Shown here one piece after another: positions 62,227 through 64,000 of a stretch of DNA of 64,000 bases (positions within the stretch are counted from its first letter, which is position 1; each line of letters starts with the position of its first letter). The position numbers and the translations under genes were made by a program. The stretch is from Massilia putida. Its GTDB lineage: Bacteria; Pseudomonadota; Gammaproteobacteria; Burkholderiales; Burkholderiaceae_D. The notes beneath the pieces were generated by a model. That model was given only the letters and a program-made list of their open reading frames with translations. It searched no databases and had not been told where the DNA came from. Location: contig NZ_CP019038.1 in assembly GCF_001941825.1 (NCBI RefSeq), forward strand, positions 6,696,001 through 6,760,000, read 5' to 3'.

Positions 62227-63842
62227 GCGCGGCACGCGTCCGGTCCGACGCGGCCCTCGCGAACACGCCAGAGGCGGACGGCCGCGGGCCGGGGGTGCGG
62301 GCCGCGCCGGTGCCGTGGGCGTGGCCGCTGCTGCTCGCGGGCGCCGTCTGGCTCGGCCTGTTTTACGGCCTGGGCGCGGTGCCCCTGTTCGACGTGGACG
62401 AGGGCGCCTTCGGCGAGGCGACGCGCGAAATGCTCGCCAGCGGCGACTACGTGTCGACCTGGCTGAACGGCCAGCCGCGCTTCGACAAGCCGATCCTGAC
62501 GTACTGGCTGCAGGCGGCGTCCGTGCGCCTGCTCGGCCTCGACGAGTTCGCGCTGCGGCTGCCGTCCGCGTTCGCGGCCACGGCGTGGATCGCCGCCATT
62601 TACGCGTTCGCGCGCCGCGCCATCGACCGCGATACCGCGCGCGCGGCCGCCTTCATCGCGGCCACGAGCGCCGGCGTCATCGTGATCGGCCGCGGCGCGA
62701 TCGCCGACGCGCTGCTGAATCTGTTTCTCGCGCTGGCGATGTTCGACGTCTACCGCGAACTGGTCGATCCGCGCCCGCGCTGGCGCCGCCGCGCCTTTCT
62801 CTGGATCGGGCTGGGCGTGCTGACCAAGGGTCCCGTCGCGCTGCTGATCCCGGGCGCGGCGGGCGCCATCGCGTTCCTGCTGCAGGGCCGGATGGCCGGA
62901 TGGTGGCGCGCCGCGCGCGACCCGGTCGGCTGGGCGATCCTGCTTGGCGTCGCGGCGCCGTGGTACATGCTGGAATACGCGCGCCGCGGCGACGCCTTCC
63001 TGGCCGGTTTCTTCATGCGCCACAACGTGGAGCGCTTCCTCGCTCCACTGCAGGGCCATGCGGGCGGCGTCTTCTACTACCTGCCGGCGCTGGCGCTGCT
63101 CGCGCTGCCGTACACGAGTCTGCTGCTGGCCACGCTCCCCGGGCTGCGGCGCTTGCGTGCGTCGCCGCTCGATACGCTGCTGTGGTGCTGGTTCCTGTTC
63201 GTGTTCGCCTTTTTCACGCTGGCGGGCACCAAGTTGCCGCACTATCTTTTGTACGGCGCGACGCCGCTGTTCATCCTGATGGCGCGCCGGCGCGGCGCGT
63301 TGCGCAACCGCGTGCTCGCCCTGTTGCCTGCGCTGTCGCTGGCGGTCGCGGTCGCGGCCTTGCCGTTCGTGCTGGACCACGTTGCCTCGGGCGCGCGCAA
63401 CGCGTACGTGCGCGAGGCGCTGTCCGGGGACGGCGTGTTCGATGAAGCGTGGGCGGCACAGGCCCTGGCGGTGGTTGCCGCCATCCTGTTGCTGGCGCTG
63501 TGGCCTGACAGGCGGCGCGCCGGACCCTGGCCGCGCCTGGTCGCGGCCGCGCTGATTTGCGCCTACGCGCTGGTCGGGCTGGTGCTGCCCGCCGTGGCGG
63601 AGCTCCAGCAAGGCCCCGTCAAGCGGGCCGCGCTCCTCGCCCGCCAGGCCGGGTGGCCCGTGCGCAGCTGGCGTATCAACGCACCCAGCTTTTCCGTTTA
63701 CCGCGCGGCGATCACGCCGGCGGCCGGCGCGCCGCGCGCGGGCGACGTCATCCTGACGCGCAGCGACGCCCTGGACAGCCTGCCGCCACTGCGTGTGCTG
63801 TTCCGCGAGGGCGGCGTGCTGCTGGTGCGCATCGACGGGTGA
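62223..63842 (+). CDS. ArnT-like integral-membrane glycosyltransferase (GT83/PMT)
   Basis: This 539-residue protein starts at the ATG at 62223 and overlaps the previous stop. Residues 35-560 hold about 11 TM helices. The first periplasmic loop has the acidic catalytic motif FDVDEGAFGEATREMLASGD and RFDKPILTYWLQ, and further on AGTKLPHYLLYG, as in ArnT and protein O-mannosyltransferases. It would take a sugar from an undecaprenyl carrier made by the upstream GT2 and attach it to lipid A or a protein. A third gene begins 7 bp downstream. Confidence 0.92.
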   Translation: MSAARVRSDAALANTPEADGRGPGVRAAPVPWAWPLLLAGAVWLGLFYGLGAVPLFDVDEGAFGEATREMLASGDYVSTWLNGQPRFDKPILTYWLQAASVRLLGLDEFALRLPSAFAATAWIAAIYAFARRAIDRDTARAAAFIAATSAGVIVIGRGAIADALLNLFLALAMFDVYRELVDPRPRWRRRAFLWIGLGVLTKGPVALLIPGAAGAIAFLLQGRMAGWWRAARDPVGWAILLGVAAPWYMLEYARRGDAFLAGFFMRHNVERFLAPLQGHAGGVFYYLPALALLALPYTSLLLATLPGLRRLRASPLDTLLWCWFLFVFAFFTLAGTKLPHYLLYGATPLFILMARRRGALRNRVLALLPALSLAVAVAALPFVLDHVASGARNAYVREALSGDGVFDEAWAAQALAVVAAILLLALWPDRRRAGPWPRLVAAALICAYALVGLVLPAVAELQQGPVKRAALLARQAGWPVRSWRINAPSFSVYRAAITPAAGAPRAGDVILTRSDALDSLPPLRVLFREGGVLLVRIDG

Positions 63843-63849
63843 GCGCGCG

Positions 63850-64000
63850 ATGCCGGCCTCTCTACGCTCCCCCTGGGCCTGGTTCCCGCCCGCCGTGGCG
63901 CTGGCGCTGGTCGCCGCCATCCTCGCGACCGGCAGCAACCGTCCGCTGTTCCTGTGGCTGAACCATCGCGGCCACGCCCTCGGCGACCTTGCCTGGTTCC
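63850..64000 (+). CDS. Membrane protein, possibly PAP2 phosphatase, 5' end only
   Basis: An ATG at 63850 opens a frame running past the window end, 7 bp after the ArnT-like gene. The 50 visible residues have one TM helix (VALALVAAILATG) followed by RPLFLWLNHRGHALGDLAWF. This is the usual beginning of PAP2-family lipid phosphatases that act with ArnT-like enzymes, where LFLWLN-x-x-G...LW precedes the first loop. The identification rests on this and on context, and the phosphatase motifs lie outside the window. Confidence 0.5.
   Translation, partial: MPASLRSPWAWFPPAVALALVAAILATGSNRPLFLWLNHRGHALGDLAWF

Overview
The window is high-GC DNA, dense with genes on both strands. It looks like the chromosome of a betaproteobacterium of the Oxalobacteraceae, most likely Massilia or a close relative. 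This rests on an FxDxF-type PEP-CTERM protein, a Ku/LigD end-joining pair, many hybrid histidine kinases, secreted plant-polysaccharide hydrolases, and high-GC codon use. The genus is an inference from gene content, not from a marker comparison.

Layout. 0-6 kb: a truncated outer-membrane barrel gene, a His-rich secreted protein, a type II NADH dehydrogenase, a sensorless histidine kinase, a hemerythrin, a hybrid kinase and a small protein of unknown role. 6-14 kb: a TonB-dependent receptor, a REC-GGDEF diguanylate cyclase, a multi-PAS hybrid kinase and a receiver protein. 14.5-15.8 kb: an IS256-family insertion sequence. 16-19 kb: a YfiR-like gene translationally coupled to a hybrid kinase, then an FxDxF PEP-CTERM protein. 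19.6-21.9 kb: four nearly identical promoter/tRNA-Arg(ACG)/terminator modules, separated by a decayed Ig-repeat gene, another decayed stretch and an intact acetyltransferase gene. 21.9-29.2 kb: a giant two-component propeller kinase, a 2-hydroxyacid dehydrogenase, an Ala/Lys-rich exported protein and an M28 peptidase.

29.3-37.7 kb holds the end-joining genes ligD and ku, with a GH74 xyloglucanase and a GspC-like gene between them, and then an SDR oxidoreductase. 37.8-41.2 kb has a GGEEF cyclase overlapping a SulP transporter, plus a tiny membrane protein. 41.5-46.5 kb is a complete urease cluster, ureDABC-EFG. 46.5-50.7 kb has an acyltransferase, an ArsC-like reductase, a beta-helix lipoprotein, and a GH30 glycosidase behind a strong promoter with a LacI-type operator. 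51-53 kb is a stand-alone elongation factor G gene between inverted copies of a 45-bp repeat. 53-60 kb is mostly metabolic (aldo/keto reductase, an AMP-ligase remnant, an EEP-family hydrolase, an M1 aminopeptidase, an Old Yellow Enzyme). The right edge has a periplasmic binding protein and a glycosyltransferase operon (GT2, ArnT-like, and a partial gene that may encode a PAP2 phosphatase).

Themes. Signalling is over-represented: five histidine kinases, two diguanylate cyclases and a receiver protein fall in the first 40 kb. None has a separate DNA-binding response regulator nearby. Plant-polymer use (GH74, GH30, beta-helix protein, TonB receptor) and nitrogen scavenging (urease) fit a soil or rhizosphere lifestyle. 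I found no CRISPR array, prophage or rRNA operon. The best leads for new biology are the YfiR-kinase pair, the cyclase-SulP pair, the GH74/GspC-like pair and the four-fold tRNA-Arg locus. None is by itself proof of an undescribed system.
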